From: Oleiharenicola sp.
GTDB taxonomy: Bacteria > Verrucomicrobiota > Verrucomicrobiia > Opitutales > Opitutaceae
Reading direction: 5' to 3'
DNA length: 64,000 nucleotides
NCBI GenBank assembly: GCA_025363455.1
Contig: JANYDW010000016.1
Span: 1 to 64,000, forward strand
Part shown: positions 16,657 to 27,121 of the stretch, one piece after another
How positions within the stretch are numbered: position 1 is the stretch's first letter
How the letters are laid out: the number at the start of each line of letters is the position of its first letter
Position numbers and translations under genes: made by a program
Notes under the pieces: model-generated
What the model saw: the letters and a program-made list of their open reading frames with translations, nothing else
The model's database searches: none
What the model was told of the DNA's origin: nothing

Positions 16657-17136
16657 ATGAGTACTTCACCTCTGAACACCCAGTCCGTCACAGCGCGACG
16701 ATCGGCCGAAGCCCAGCTGCGCACCCTTGTCATCAAATTCGCGCCCGCACATGAACGGCTGGTAGGCGGAATGCGACGGTGGCTACGAAAACGTCTGCCC
16801 GCCGCCCATGAGGTGGTATATGAATACCGCGACTGCTTTGTCATCAGCTATTCACCGACCGAGCGCGGCTACGAGGGCGTTATTGCACTCCGCGGGAGCG
16901 CGGAAGGCGTCAGACTCTACTTCAATAGCGGCAAAGGATTGCCGGATCCGGCAAAATTGTTGCAGGGGTCCGGAAGCCAGGCTCGCTGGATCCCCGTGGA
17001 TGGCGCGTCCACTCTCGCTCGTCCGGCGGTCTTGCGGCTGGTCGACGCGGCCCTCGCCCGCAATCGCGTGCCGTTTGCGCGCACCGGCCGCGGCCCGGTG
17101 GTCATTCGTTCGAAATCGGCCAAGCAGAAGAGTTGA
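16657..17136 (+). CDS. DUF1801-like protein
   Basis: AHEVVYEYRDCFVISYSPTERGYEGVIALRGSAEGVRLYFNSGKGLPDPAKLLQGSG. Confidence 0.55.
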   Translation: MSTSPLNTQSVTARRSAEAQLRTLVIKFAPAHERLVGGMRRWLRKRLPAAHEVVYEYRDCFVISYSPTERGYEGVIALRGSAEGVRLYFNSGKGLPDPAKLLQGSGSQARWIPVDGASTLARPAVLRLVDAALARNRVPFARTGRGPVVIRSKSAKQKS

Positions 17137-17156
17137 TTGGGACCATGTCGGATGCA

Positions 17157-17219
17157 GGAGGGGCTTTATGCCCCGACTTGACCGATGGCGAGTGTAAGGT
17201 CTGAACATAAAGCCCCTCC
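17157..17219. repeat. REP-like inverted repeat
   Basis: GGAGGGGCTTTATG (17157-17170) / CATAAAGCCCCTCC (17206-17219), 14-bp perfect arms. Confidence 0.7.
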
Positions 17220-17275
17220 CACATTCAAGCCGTTTGGCTCAAACCGAATTTGAAGACGTCCCTTGGGATTGCGTC

Positions 17276-18358
17276 CTACCCGACCAGCTGGCGCAGATCG
17301 GTCGCTACCCCTGCTTCCGCCAACGCGGTAGCCACCACTGCACCCACGGTCTCGTGGGCGTTGAAGTGTTCGTGGATCAGGTGACGCTCCGCTGTGCTCA
17401 TGGCCAGCGCGCACTCACAGGCGTCGGCCAATGACACCAGGTCACCGTGGCGGTAACGCACGATCAGGCCTTCGGCATGCAGATCCTCCAGCCGGCCCCC
17501 CTGCCGGGAATCCTCGCTGACGGGGACCATGCCAAGGCAGCCGGACCAGAATGGCCGGTCCGTGTGCGTCGCGCTCATGGCCGGCGTGGCGAACATCCGC
17601 CCCTCCGGGCACAAGCCAACCTTGTAGCGGTTCAGCGTGGCCCGCGCATCCACCGGCGTGCTGTGGTCGTAACTCGCCACGAAGCGGTCCTTGAATTTCG
17701 CCTTCAGGAAATCGAGCTGGCGCTGCCGGTGCGGCGTCAGGCCCATCTGCGAACCGAGGAAATAGATCCTTTCCTCAGGAGCTGCATTAAAATGCGCCTC
17801 GCCCGGAGCGAAATTCGCCACCCAGCTCCGATGATGGGTCAGGCAATCCCGCTTCAGCCGTGCGCGACCTTCCGCGACCAAGGGCGCCTCATCGTGGATC
17901 AGGACGTCGAGATAGGGTGCGATTGCGTTGAAACAGGGCATGGAGCGGCTCGCCTCGTCGAAGGCGTAGAACAGGTGTCACACGTCAGACTTCGCCAACA
18001 GGGCAAATACCTTGCCCGCCAGTTCTCCCAGCGCCTGCGGCTGGTGCGCCATCGTGATGAGCCAGCGCTCCTCGCCGGGTTCGCGCGGAGCCTTGGCCAG
18101 GTCAAGCAGCCCGGCCTTGCCGGTGACCCAGGCGGGGAGAAACTCGAGCTCAGGCTGGCGCAGCGCCGCAAAACAGCGGGTGTTCGCCGCATACCAGTCG
18201 CAATCCAGCCGCGCCTTGCGGAGCAGGTCGGGGTTGAGGGGATTGGTGACCAGCGGCCGCAAGTCCATGGCCGGCACCCGCGGTAGATAGGCCGCCGCCG
18301 GCTCGAGCCCAGCGGCCCACGCATTGAAATAGCAGACGCGGATACGGCGCGAGATCAT
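17276..18358 (-). pseudogene. Glycosyltransferase-like protein split by an in-frame TGA (17978-17980)
   Basis: ORFs 17978-18358 and 17276-17941 lie in the same frame; the sequence reads ...ALLAKSDV*HLFYAFDEASRSMPCFN... Confidence 0.75.
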
Positions 18359-18398
18359 GGACGGTCAGACCAAAGGCGGATTCCCGGGTCGTCCAAGG

Positions 18399-21300
18399 CT
18401 AGCGCCGGGCCGGCTGTTTCTGGGTCCACTGACGGACCTGATATTGGGCCCGCTGCTGGAAGGCGGCCGAGAGACGGCCCGCGCCAAAGGGGGAGAAGAT
18501 ACTACTAACCCGCGCCATCAGATCACTGGTGCGCCCCGTGAGGTTTTCCAGGATCAAGGCACAAGCGAGCACTTCGCCAAAGTTCATGGCCGTTACCGCA
18601 TCGTTGGTCGGCGGCAGGGTGACTCCACTGATCGTCTTTTCGGGCAACGCCTGGAAGCCCAGTTCAATACCCAGCCCGAAGATGGCATTCGAAACATAAC
18701 CCCTGATGACATCGCGCACACCGGGGCCGGGCTCGGCCTGGGGCCATAATTCCTCGATCCGGGCGACGGAGAGTCGCACCACCTTGTCACAGGCAACCAA
18801 CAGTTCCGGCGTCGACATCCGGAAGCCCAGCCACCTTTGCACCTCCGGCCTGGGCCCGAGCTGCTTCGCGAGATGCAGCAGATTGGGCACACTGGTGGTG
18901 AAACTCCGGAGCAGTCCGTCAATGGAGATAGGTTTCAGGTGACGGCCCGTGGCCGAGCCCGTGACCTGGTTGGTCGCTCCCGCGGCGGTGAGACGATGCG
19001 CCAGTTCCAGCTCTTCCCAGCCCCATTTTTTGAAGGTCGGGTCGAAACGGAAGGCGTGGCGGTCAAACAACGATCGCTTGAAGGACCAGTTGTCCGTGTA
19101 CCATATCGTCCAGTCGACCGGGCCATGGTGATTGATCAACCGGGGATTTGCCCGAGCGCCGAGAATCTCGCCCAGCGGGCCGGAATCAACCCCCCACTCC
19201 AAGCTGCCGAGATGGGTCGACCCTTCCGCCCGGTTCTTGCGGTGGAAACGCCAGTGATCCTCGATGAAATTCCTGGTGGGCAAAATATCACTGTCGCAGA
19301 TAACGACGACTTCCCCGCGGGCCGTATCGATCCCGGCGTTCACCGCCGCCGCCCGGCCACGGTTTTCCTGCCGGTGCAGCCGGAACCGGTCGCCCAGTCC
19401 GGCGATACTGACCGGCACTTCGCTCCCATCATCCACGACCACCACTTCGAAGGGCACATTCGCCTTCTGGCCGGCGTAAGCCTCAAGCACCGGCTGCAGG
19501 AGATCCTGCCGGTTGAACGCCGGAATCACGACCGTCAGGGGCAACTGCGGGGCGGAGACGACTTCGACCGTTTGCTTCGGCTTGACCACGTAGATCAGGG
19601 TGTGGCCGAGCTCGTCAATCCGGGCCGCGGCCTCCGGCGGCTCATTGCGCACCGCCTGTTCCTCGTCGCGCACGTCTGGCGCGGAACCCGCCCCGGCCGT
19701 GGACCAGGTCGTGGTGCCGATCGCCCAGCCGGATTCGGCCAGGAGCGACCGGAACTCCGCCGGCGTGAAATCGTTGCGCCAAAGGGGATGGCGGTAGGCC
19801 GCACCCGGCCGGCGGGACACATGCCGCATGTTGAAATAGGAGACGATCAGGTGTCCGCCCGGCCGCAGCCGGCGCTGCAACTCGCGCAGGATCGCTTCCG
19901 GTCGCTCAATATACTCGAGGATGCCGGAGCAGACGATGACATCATACGGTTGTTCATCGAACAAAGGTATCCCCCGCTCGAGGTCGGCCGGCACCAGCCA
20001 GCCGCGACGGGCCGAGCGCACGGCCGATTCGCTGACATCGCACCCGTGGTAGGTCCAGGCAGGCGAAAGCGCCGCCCCGACCGTCCCGGCACTGCAACCG
20101 ATATCAAGCAGGCGCGAGCCACCGATGCCTTCGGCCAGTTCGACGATCTTGCGCAAGCGGCGGTGAAACACGTCGTAGTGGGCGGATTCCTTTTCCCACA
20201 CGCGGCGCGGGTCGTGGGCCGCCAGCCTGCTGCCGGAGACGGCCGGGACCGAGGCCACCGGGGCGCGATGAACCGCGACCGGCTGGGCCGGAGCCGGCTC
20301 GACGCGTGAGGCTTCAGCCGGTTCGCTGGCAGGTGCGAACAATTCCGGCCAGGCTTGCGGACCCCGGGCCGACGAGGCGGACAAAGCCGGCACCGCGCCC
20401 GTGGCGGGAACGATCCGGGCCAGCAGCTGGAAGTTTACCCGGGCCTTGGCCTGGATTTCCGGAATCGCCCGGGCGAGGTGCCCCTCGATCACCGTCGTGT
20501 CGACCAGCAACCGGCAGGCCAGCCGCCAGAGATTCCGCTGGTTCATTTCTCCCAACGGCAACACGAGATCGTGCAAGCCGAGACGCTCGAACCAGCCGTT
20601 CACCTTGAATTCATAGGCGATGCCGCCAACGGGGACCCCGGCGGTGGAAGCAAGGATAGCCGCATGCATGCGCGTCGAGAGGAAAGCGCGACACGTGCCC
20701 AGCACGCCCTTCAGCAGCCGGGGAGGAAGACTTTCGGTGCAGACGGCGGCGGAGCCCTTCTCCTCCATCAGGTCATAGACCTCACGCAGCGCGATGCTGT
20801 CGTCATTGCCGAGCTCCCGCTCCCGCTTCTGCACTCCGGGGTGGTTCTCGGGAGGAACCGTGGTGCCGATAAGCAGTACCGGGACCTTGAACTCGCGGAT
20901 TACCCGGTCAGCCACGCGGGCCATGTCACGGAAGGCCGAGGCCGGCGTGCCGGGATAGTGACGCACGGAAATACCCAGCGCGCCGCGCGGCCACCCATGG
21001 CGCTTCATCAGCCGGTCCACCTCGTCCGCCGGAGCGGGTGCGAGGTCGACCGCGAGGTCGGCGGTCAAGGCCGCATGGGGTGCAACCCCGGTGCGGTGCA
21101 TCCAGGAGAATGAAGGGACATCGCGGGCCCCGATGACCGGGATCCGCGCAAAGGTCGCCCGGGCCGCCAGGCGCAGGCCGGCGCTTTCAATCGGTCCCAA
21201 ACTCTGGCCCACCACGGCGACCCGCACGCCGGCATCAAGCGCCCAGTTGTAATGCAGCAAGCGAGAGAGAAAGACATAGGCGAACGGATTGCCCGGCGTG

Positions 21301-21608
21301 GCATTCAGGAAGTAGCCGCCGGTCGAGACCACGAGGTCGCTCCCGCGGTAGGCCGCCTTGAGTGCATCCAGTCGCGGGTCCAAGCCGTCAACAGCCGCGA
21401 GTTGGGCCTGCCATGATTCCTCGTCGAACGCCAGCACGTCGGGCAGCACGCGAACATCCGCGATGGATTCACACCCTTCCGGGAAGTGGGCGGCGATGGT
21501 AAGCTCGGCCTTGGGATACATGGCCCGCAGGCCGTCGAGCAGGCCCTCGAGGATGGCCCGATCGCCCGCGTTGTAGACCGACCAGATGTCAGAGATGAGG
21601 ATTTTCAC
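18399..21608 (-). CDS. Three-domain protein: polysaccharide pyruvyl transferase + SAM methyltransferase + GT2
   Basis: N-term SDIWSVYNAGDRAILEGLLDGL (PS_pyruv_trans); LLDIGCSAGTVGAALSPAWTYHGCDVSE (MTase); LPLTVVIPAFNRQDLLQPVLEAY...DSDILPTRNF (GT2). Confidence 0.85.
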   Translation of the reverse strand: MKILISDIWSVYNAGDRAILEGLLDGLRAMYPKAELTIAAHFPEGCESIADVRVLPDVLAFDEESWQAQLAAVDGLDPRLDALKAAYRGSDLVVSTGGYFLNATPGNPFAYVFLSRLLHYNWALDAGVRVAVVGQSLGPIESAGLRLAARATFARIPVIGARDVPSFSWMHRTGVAPHAALTADLAVDLAPAPADEVDRLMKRHGWPRGALGISVRHYPGTPASAFRDMARVADRVIREFKVPVLLIGTTVPPENHPGVQKRERELGNDDSIALREVYDLMEEKGSAAVCTESLPPRLLKGVLGTCRAFLSTRMHAAILASTAGVPVGGIAYEFKVNGWFERLGLHDLVLPLGEMNQRNLWRLACRLLVDTTVIEGHLARAIPEIQAKARVNFQLLARIVPATGAVPALSASSARGPQAWPELFAPASEPAEASRVEPAPAQPVAVHRAPVASVPAVSGSRLAAHDPRRVWEKESAHYDVFHRRLRKIVELAEGIGGSRLLDIGCSAGTVGAALSPAWTYHGCDVSESAVRSARRGWLVPADLERGIPLFDEQPYDVIVCSGILEYIERPEAILRELQRRLRPGGHLIVSYFNMRHVSRRPGAAYRHPLWRNDFTPAEFRSLLAESGWAIGTTTWSTAGAGSAPDVRDEEQAVRNEPPEAAARIDELGHTLIYVVKPKQTVEVVSAPQLPLTVVIPAFNRQDLLQPVLEAYAGQKANVPFEVVVVDDGSEVPVSIAGLGDRFRLHRQENRGRAAAVNAGIDTARGEVVVICDSDILPTRNFIEDHWRFHRKNRAEGSTHLGSLEWGVDSGPLGEILGARANPRLINHHGPVDWTIWYTDNWSFKRSLFDRHAFRFDPTFKKWGWEELELAHRLTAAGATNQVTGSATGRHLKPISIDGLLRSFTTSVPNLLHLAKQLGPRPEVQRWLGFRMSTPELLVACDKVVRLSVARIEELWPQAEPGPGVRDVIRGYVSNAIFGLGIELGFQALPEKTISGVTLPPTNDAVTAMNFGEVLACALILENLTGRTSDLMARVSSIFSPFGAGRLSAAFQQRAQYQVRQWTQKQPARR

Positions 21609-24600
21609 GATGAAGATTGGGCGAGCGCGATGACCTGCCGGTAATGTTTCTCAACCTGCGGCGCGATGACCTCGGGCCGGAAGCACTCCGCCACCGAGGC
21701 CTGGGCCGCGCCACTCAGGGATTCCGCGAACAAGGGCTGTTCCAACAGCCGCAAGGTCGCGTCAAACACCGCATCAGGTTGCGTGGGATCGACCAGCAGG
21801 CCGGTGCGTCCGGTCGCGATCATCTCACTCATGCCGCCGTTCCGGCTGCCGATCACCGGTGCGCCGGCTGCCATCGCCTCGAGGCACGCGTAAGGAAAGT
21901 TTTCCTTCCGCGAGGGCAGCAACACGGCGCCGGCGGTGGTGAGCTCTTCCGCGAGCTGCTCGCGGCCCAACGATCCGAGGATGTCGACGCGGGAGTGCAG
22001 GTCCGGCGGAATGCGCGACAAAAGGGTCTGCTTCATCGAGGCTCCGTCCGGCCCGGAGGCGGTGTCCGCTCCCGCCAGGCGCCAATGCACATCAGGTAGG
22101 CTGCGCATCACGCGCACCATGGGCGCGACCGCTTCGATCACCCCTTTTCTGGCTTCCAAGCGCCCGACGTAGAGCACAGTCCGGCCCGGCTGGCGGGCCG
22201 GCACCGCACCCGGGACAAACGGATTGGGAATCGCCTTCACCACGCCCTGGGGCAGGGCAAAAAGTTTCTCCACCTCGGGAATCAGCCAGCGCGATGGACT
22301 GGTGAAGCCCAAGGCGTTCCGGACGGCGATTCGCTCCAGCGCGTGCAGCGCCTCGACGAATCCGCCCGAGACCCCGGCGCCGTTCCAGGCAAAAACCAGC
22401 TTCGCGGGCGTATGGAATTTGACCACATACGGGACATCCGGGCAGACCGCCCGCACCAGCGCGGCCTCGCCGGCCCAGTCGGGCGCCTCGATGATGTCGG
22501 CGGCCAGCGACTTGTTGCTCTCGAGCGCCAGCGCGACGGTGTAGGCGCGATCGTAATATTCCTTCGCCTGGACCACCTGCTTCCGGTCGAAAGGTTCCTG
22601 CCAGAGATCGAGCGGCGCCGACCGGGTGTAGAGACGGACGATCCGCACGCCGTTGACGGTCGCCTCGGTGTCGGTTGAACCCAGCGAACGGGAAAGGACC
22701 GTCACCTGATGGCCGCGGGCCGCCAGCGCCGGCGCCAGATGGGCCACATAGGTGCCGATGCCGCCAAAGCCGGTTTCCGGCGGGAATTCCGAGGAGATGA
22801 AAAGAATCCGAAGCTTTTCGCCCGTCTCGCGGACCGGCGCGGCAGTCGGAGCAACCGGGGTCACCTTGGCCCCAGCCTGTTGGGCGCGCTCAAGTCCCTG
22901 GAGAAGCAGGCGGTCGGTCGGATGGTGGCCGAGCGCGCGTTCGAACGCCGCCGACGCGCGACCTCCCTCCCCGGCGGCGAGTAGAACCCGGCCGAGTGCT
23001 GACCACGTAGCCGGGTCATGCGGATCGGCGGTCACCGACCGCTCCAAGGCACCGGCAGAATCGGACAAACGCCCGACCTGCCACAAAGCGAGACCCAGCT
23101 CATACGCAAAATCGGCGCGTTGCGGGGCCAGTTCGGCAGCCCGGCTGAGCGCCTCCAGGCCGGCCGACCGGGTAAGGTTGCGCTCGGATTCGGCCTGCTT
23201 GTCGGCCAGGCGAAACGTGATCTGACCCAGCCAAAACGACGCGGTGGCCAGTTGCGGATCGATCTTGGTCGCGCGCAAGGCGAGGGCCCGGGCGGCGGGC
23301 AAATCGGCGTCAGCCATGTGGCGCATCACCGTTGAGAGCATGCGTTCGGCGGGGCGTTGCCGTGAATCGACCTGGCGGGCGGCCAGTTCAAGCAACGCGA
23401 TCCGTGAATCCCCGGGGGCAATCTCCCGGGCCTTGGCGATCATCTTGGTGCAAAGCTCAGGTTTGCCGCCCCCGAGGGCGACTTCGGCAATGACGAGGCA
23501 CGCATCGATCGAACGCGGGTTGACCTCGAGGGCCTGGCGGGCGAAATCGAGCGCGCCCCCGGCATCGCAATGGTGCAGGCGATGGCGTGCCTCGGCGGCG
23601 AGTTTGTCGAAAACCGGGCCGGCATCGGCCGCCGGCAACCCGAAGAAGGCCACGCCCTCGCGCAAGGCAACCAGTCCCGCTCCGCCCACCTGTGCGGCCA
23701 GCTGTGGCACTTGGGCGGGCGTGGCATCCCAGCACCACAGGCGCGGCGCCGGGAGGGAGGAGAGCTTGAGGGCACGCGTCGCGGCCGTGACGAAATAATC
23801 GGGCGACTCGCCTTCCGCGAAGGAAGAGGCGACCTGAACTCGCGGCAACGTGGCACAAATCCGGGCAAAATCGCCCGGCACGGTATCGTCGACCAGCACG
23901 CGAACCATCTCGGCCGTGCTGTGCAGTTTCTGCACATGCTCGTAGACCGCAAGAGCCGCCACATAGCGCGCGGTATTGCCTTTGAAGGGTGAACCCACGG
24001 ACTTGGCTGGCGCCGGCAGCGCGAACATCGGGTCCTCCCGACCGTCGAGCACGAGTTGCTCCAAAAGCTGGCGGCGGCGATTAAAATTCAGGTGTTGGTC
24101 AAACCAGCGGGCGGCAGCCTCGCCGATGCCCCTCGCCTCGGCGGGATGCGCGAGGTAGTGTCGGGCCTGTTCGACCAGTTCGCCGGCGTTGCCGTAGCTC
24201 ACGTATTCCCTGCCGTCCTGCCAGAGGGCACCCACGCCGGATTGCGGTGCGAGCCGGTCCATGAGCATGAGCGAACCGGCGGCGGTGATTTCGAGGGCGC
24301 GCAGGTTGAGATCGGCGTTGGCGGTGGCGTTCAGGCCAATCAACGAGGAGCCGTAAAACTCCAGCGACTCGCGCTGCGTGCCTTCGCGGAAGTTGAGCGG
24401 CAGCCCTGCACCCGCGAGCGCGCCGGCCAGCGCCAGGCGACGCTGATAAAGGTTGCTGGACTGACCGATGAGCACGACGCCGGCGGAGCGCTCGTCGCGC
24501 CGCACGCCCCGCACCACGCCGTCCCGATGCGGGAATGTCAGGCCCGGCAGCCAGGAAAGATTACGAATGCCCGCGGCCCGGAACAGCTCCAGGTGATGCC

Positions 24601-24970
24601 GGGTGTAGAGCATGATATGCCGGTCGAACTTCTGGGCCGTCAGGTAGCCGATCATGCCGAGGATCGGCTTGGTCATGTGGTGCGTGTCGGCGATGAGGGC
24701 AATCTTCGGACACTTGAAGGCGGCCAGATTTTTCGGGATGCTGAACCAGCTGGAGTCGACCAGGCACACAACGGCCTCGGGCTGCTGTTCGGCCGGCAAG
24801 CGGGCCGCGATGGCTGCCAGGTCATACTCGCCCTTCGGAGTCGCCAGCGAGATCACCCGACCATCGATGACACGATCCGAAAAGAACGGCCCGCAGTTTA
24901 CCTGCTCGTCCGAAAGAATTGGCGGAGCCATGTAGTGCGGGGCAGAAACGGTCGCGAGCAGGATGCGCAT
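21605..24970 (-). CDS. CgeB-like domain + TPR + GT4 glycosyltransferase fusion
   Basis: N-term paralogous to the next gene; TPR region; C-term RILFISSEFPPETGFGGIGTYVAHLAPALAARGHQVTVLSR...PSRKENFPYACLEAMAAGAPVIGSRNGGMSE (GT4). Confidence 0.85.
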   Translation of the reverse strand: MRILLATVSAPHYMAPPILSDEQVNCGPFFSDRVIDGRVISLATPKGEYDLAAIAARLPAEQQPEAVVCLVDSSWFSIPKNLAAFKCPKIALIADTHHMTKPILGMIGYLTAQKFDRHIMLYTRHHLELFRAAGIRNLSWLPGLTFPHRDGVVRGVRRDERSAGVVLIGQSSNLYQRRLALAGALAGAGLPLNFREGTQRESLEFYGSSLIGLNATANADLNLRALEITAAGSLMLMDRLAPQSGVGALWQDGREYVSYGNAGELVEQARHYLAHPAEARGIGEAAARWFDQHLNFNRRRQLLEQLVLDGREDPMFALPAPAKSVGSPFKGNTARYVAALAVYEHVQKLHSTAEMVRVLVDDTVPGDFARICATLPRVQVASSFAEGESPDYFVTAATRALKLSSLPAPRLWCWDATPAQVPQLAAQVGGAGLVALREGVAFFGLPAADAGPVFDKLAAEARHRLHHCDAGGALDFARQALEVNPRSIDACLVIAEVALGGGKPELCTKMIAKAREIAPGDSRIALLELAARQVDSRQRPAERMLSTVMRHMADADLPAARALALRATKIDPQLATASFWLGQITFRLADKQAESERNLTRSAGLEALSRAAELAPQRADFAYELGLALWQVGRLSDSAGALERSVTADPHDPATWSALGRVLLAAGEGGRASAAFERALGHHPTDRLLLQGLERAQQAGAKVTPVAPTAAPVRETGEKLRILFISSEFPPETGFGGIGTYVAHLAPALAARGHQVTVLSRSLGSTDTEATVNGVRIVRLYTRSAPLDLWQEPFDRKQVVQAKEYYDRAYTVALALESNKSLAADIIEAPDWAGEAALVRAVCPDVPYVVKFHTPAKLVFAWNGAGVSGGFVEALHALERIAVRNALGFTSPSRWLIPEVEKLFALPQGVVKAIPNPFVPGAVPARQPGRTVLYVGRLEARKGVIEAVAPMVRVMRSLPDVHWRLAGADTASGPDGASMKQTLLSRIPPDLHSRVDILGSLGREQLAEELTTAGAVLLPSRKENFPYACLEAMAAGAPVIGSRNGGMSEMIATGRTGLLVDPTQPDAVFDATLRLLEQPLFAESLSGAAQASVAECFRPEVIAPQVEKHYRQVIALAQSSS

Positions 24971-24989
24971 GGGAGGCCGTTGGCTGGAT

Positions 24990-26393
24990 TCAGGAGGCGA
25001 GTTGCTGCATCGGAGAGCCCTCTTCGGCGGGAGCGGACGCCACCGGCACCACCGGGGCGATGCGGCAGAGGACGGCCACGTCATCGCTGACGGGCGTGAA
25101 GCCGGCAGGAGCCAGGTAGTCGTTCAGCACCGCCCGGTCTTGGGGCAGCGCGTTGCAGCACCAGATGCGCGGGGCATTGATCTCGGCCGGGACGATCTCG
25201 TCATCCCGGGTGAAAATCGCAATGTGCGCCTCGGTGGAAACCGGACCGCGCACGACCTGGACCCGGGGCAGCGTCGCGCAGACCGCCGTCACGTCCTCCT
25301 CCACGCCGGGGGTGAGCACGACACGGACCTTTTCCTCGGTGCGGTGCAGTTCCTGCACGCCCTCGTAGACCATCATCGTTTGCAGCAGGCGATCAGTATC
25401 GCCGGTAAAATACTTGCGGACCGGGGTGGTCGCCTCCTCGGCGAAGGCGGGTGCCGGCGTGCCGTTGACGAGCAATTCCTGGAAGGCCGCGCGACGCAAG
25501 GGGGCGTTGAACAGCCGGTCAAAGAGCGCGGCGCCGGCGTGGCCGACCTTGGCCGTTTCGCGGGGATGCGCCAGCGCGTGGGTGGCGCGCTCGACCAGCT
25601 CGTCCACGGAACCGTAGGTGAAGATGTCCTTCCCCTCGGTGAAAAGCCGGAACAGGCCCGATTCGGACGCGAGGCGGTCGGTGAGGAGCGCGGCGCCGGA
25701 GGCGATGATCTCGAAGACGCGGAGATTGAGGTCGCCGTTCAAGCTGGCGTTGAAGCCCAGCAACGAGTCGCCGTAGAAGTCGAGCGCGTCGCGCTGGGGC
25801 AGCGGGCGCTGGTCGACGGGCAGATCGGCGGCCCTGAGCGCCGCGAGCAGACGGGCGCGCTGCGGATGGATTTTTCCGGCCTGACCGACGAAGGCAAGGC
25901 GCGGGGCGCGCTTGCGGGCGCGGGCGGCGCGGACCGTGGCGTCATCATGCGGCAGGGTGAGACCCGGGAACCAATGGAGGTTGCGGAAGCCGGCCGACTG
26001 GAAAAAAGGCAGGTGGTGGCGGTCGTAGAGGAAGATGATGCGGTCGTAGGGCTCGGTGGCCGCATACTTGAACATGCCAATGAGTGGCGAGGTCTGGTGA
26101 TGCGTGTCGGCGACGAGCAGGGCCTTGGGCCCGCGGAACAACGCGAGATTTTTGGGCAAGTTGCGCCAACTGGAGTCCACAAGGCTGACGATCGCGTCGG
26201 GCCGCTGGCTGGAAGGAATCTTCGCGAGGAGCGTGGCGATGTCGTATTCGCCGACCGGGGTGCGGAGGGTCACCCACTCACCGTCGGGCGTCTGGGCATC
26301 GGGCCAGTCCGGACCGGCGATGATCTGGGTCTCGCCCAACAGCGGGGGAGCCATGTAGTGGGCGGGGGGACCGGTCAGGAGCAGGACACGCAT
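24990..26393 (-). CDS. CgeB-like glycosyltransferase
   Basis: MRVLLLTGPPAHYMAPPLLGETQ...FYGDSLLGFNASLNGDLNLRVFEIIASGAALLTDRL; start refined from 26498. Confidence 0.7.
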   Translation of the reverse strand: MRVLLLTGPPAHYMAPPLLGETQIIAGPDWPDAQTPDGEWVTLRTPVGEYDIATLLAKIPSSQRPDAIVSLVDSSWRNLPKNLALFRGPKALLVADTHHQTSPLIGMFKYAATEPYDRIIFLYDRHHLPFFQSAGFRNLHWFPGLTLPHDDATVRAARARKRAPRLAFVGQAGKIHPQRARLLAALRAADLPVDQRPLPQRDALDFYGDSLLGFNASLNGDLNLRVFEIIASGAALLTDRLASESGLFRLFTEGKDIFTYGSVDELVERATHALAHPRETAKVGHAGAALFDRLFNAPLRRAAFQELLVNGTPAPAFAEEATTPVRKYFTGDTDRLLQTMMVYEGVQELHRTEEKVRVVLTPGVEEDVTAVCATLPRVQVVRGPVSTEAHIAIFTRDDEIVPAEINAPRIWCCNALPQDRAVLNDYLAPAGFTPVSDDVAVLCRIAPVVPVASAPAEEGSPMQQLAS

Positions 26394-26667
26394 AAGTGGA
26401 GGGGGCTTCCCCCCTAGAGCAAAACCAAGGCCTGACGCTCCCCCGCCCCGCGCAAGCAACTGGTTCGCAGCGATAAGAAAATTTCTTAATTCAACCATTC
26501 CCCGTGAATTTCACCCTGCCCGGCAAGCACTCCCACTTCCGGCAAAAATTACCGGGCGGGCCCAATCAGGTAACTATCACTCGCTCCCCACTTCCACACC
26601 TACTCTTCCAACCTCACGTCCATGCTAGGACGAGACGTTTTTGGGATCAGACTCTTCCCGACCACTC

Positions 26668-26724
26668 GTAGTCTATTAAACTACATACACCCACGCCGAG
26701 TTTGTAGTTTAATAGACTACAAAC
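26668..26724. promoter_or_regulatory. Two palindromes (GTAGTCTATTAAACTAC and GTTTGTAGTTTAATAGACTACAAAC)
   Basis: 26668-26684 is the exact reverse complement of 26704-26720; same core as the palindrome at 27122. Confidence 0.75.
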
Positions 26725-26736
26725 CTCCGAGCTTTT

Positions 26737-27108
26737 TCAGGCGATGATCTCCCGGCCACGCTGCCGGGCGCTCAGCCACGCGAGCAGGAGTAGTGTGCGC
26801 TCGGCGTCGAGACAGCCGCGTTCGGCTTTCAAACAGACGTGGAGGCGCTGCCGCGGCAGGCCGAGCAGACGGGCGAGTTGCACCTTGCTCCCACGCTTGC
26901 GCAGGTGCGGGCGCACCTGGCGGACGAGTTCGTTCCAGAGCGGTGTGTCTGGCCCGGGCAGCAGTGTCAGCCCGCGCTTGGGCGCCCGACGCCGGCGCCG
27001 GGCATCGGCGGCGCGACTGGCGGCCGCCAAGGCATCCTGAAACAAATAGAGCGCCGCCAGGCCCGGCGGTTCGTCGATAATCTTGCTGATTGGTTTATAG
27101 GCACACAT
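26737..27108 (-). CDS. Small HTH-type (XRE-like) DNA-binding protein
   Basis: RPHLRKRGSKVQLARLLGLPRQRLHVCLKAERGCLDAERTLLLLAWLSARQRG. Confidence 0.55.
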   Translation of the reverse strand: MCAYKPISKIIDEPPGLAALYLFQDALAAASRAADARRRRRAPKRGLTLLPGPDTPLWNELVRQVRPHLRKRGSKVQLARLLGLPRQRLHVCLKAERGCLDAERTLLLLAWLSARQRGREIIA

Positions 27109-27121
27109 GGCTTTTCGGGGC

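Noticed and set aside
17978-17980. In-frame TGA as selenocysteine codon
   Set aside because: No SECIS-like hairpin or selenoprotein family context recognised; a nonsense mutation or sequencing error is simpler.
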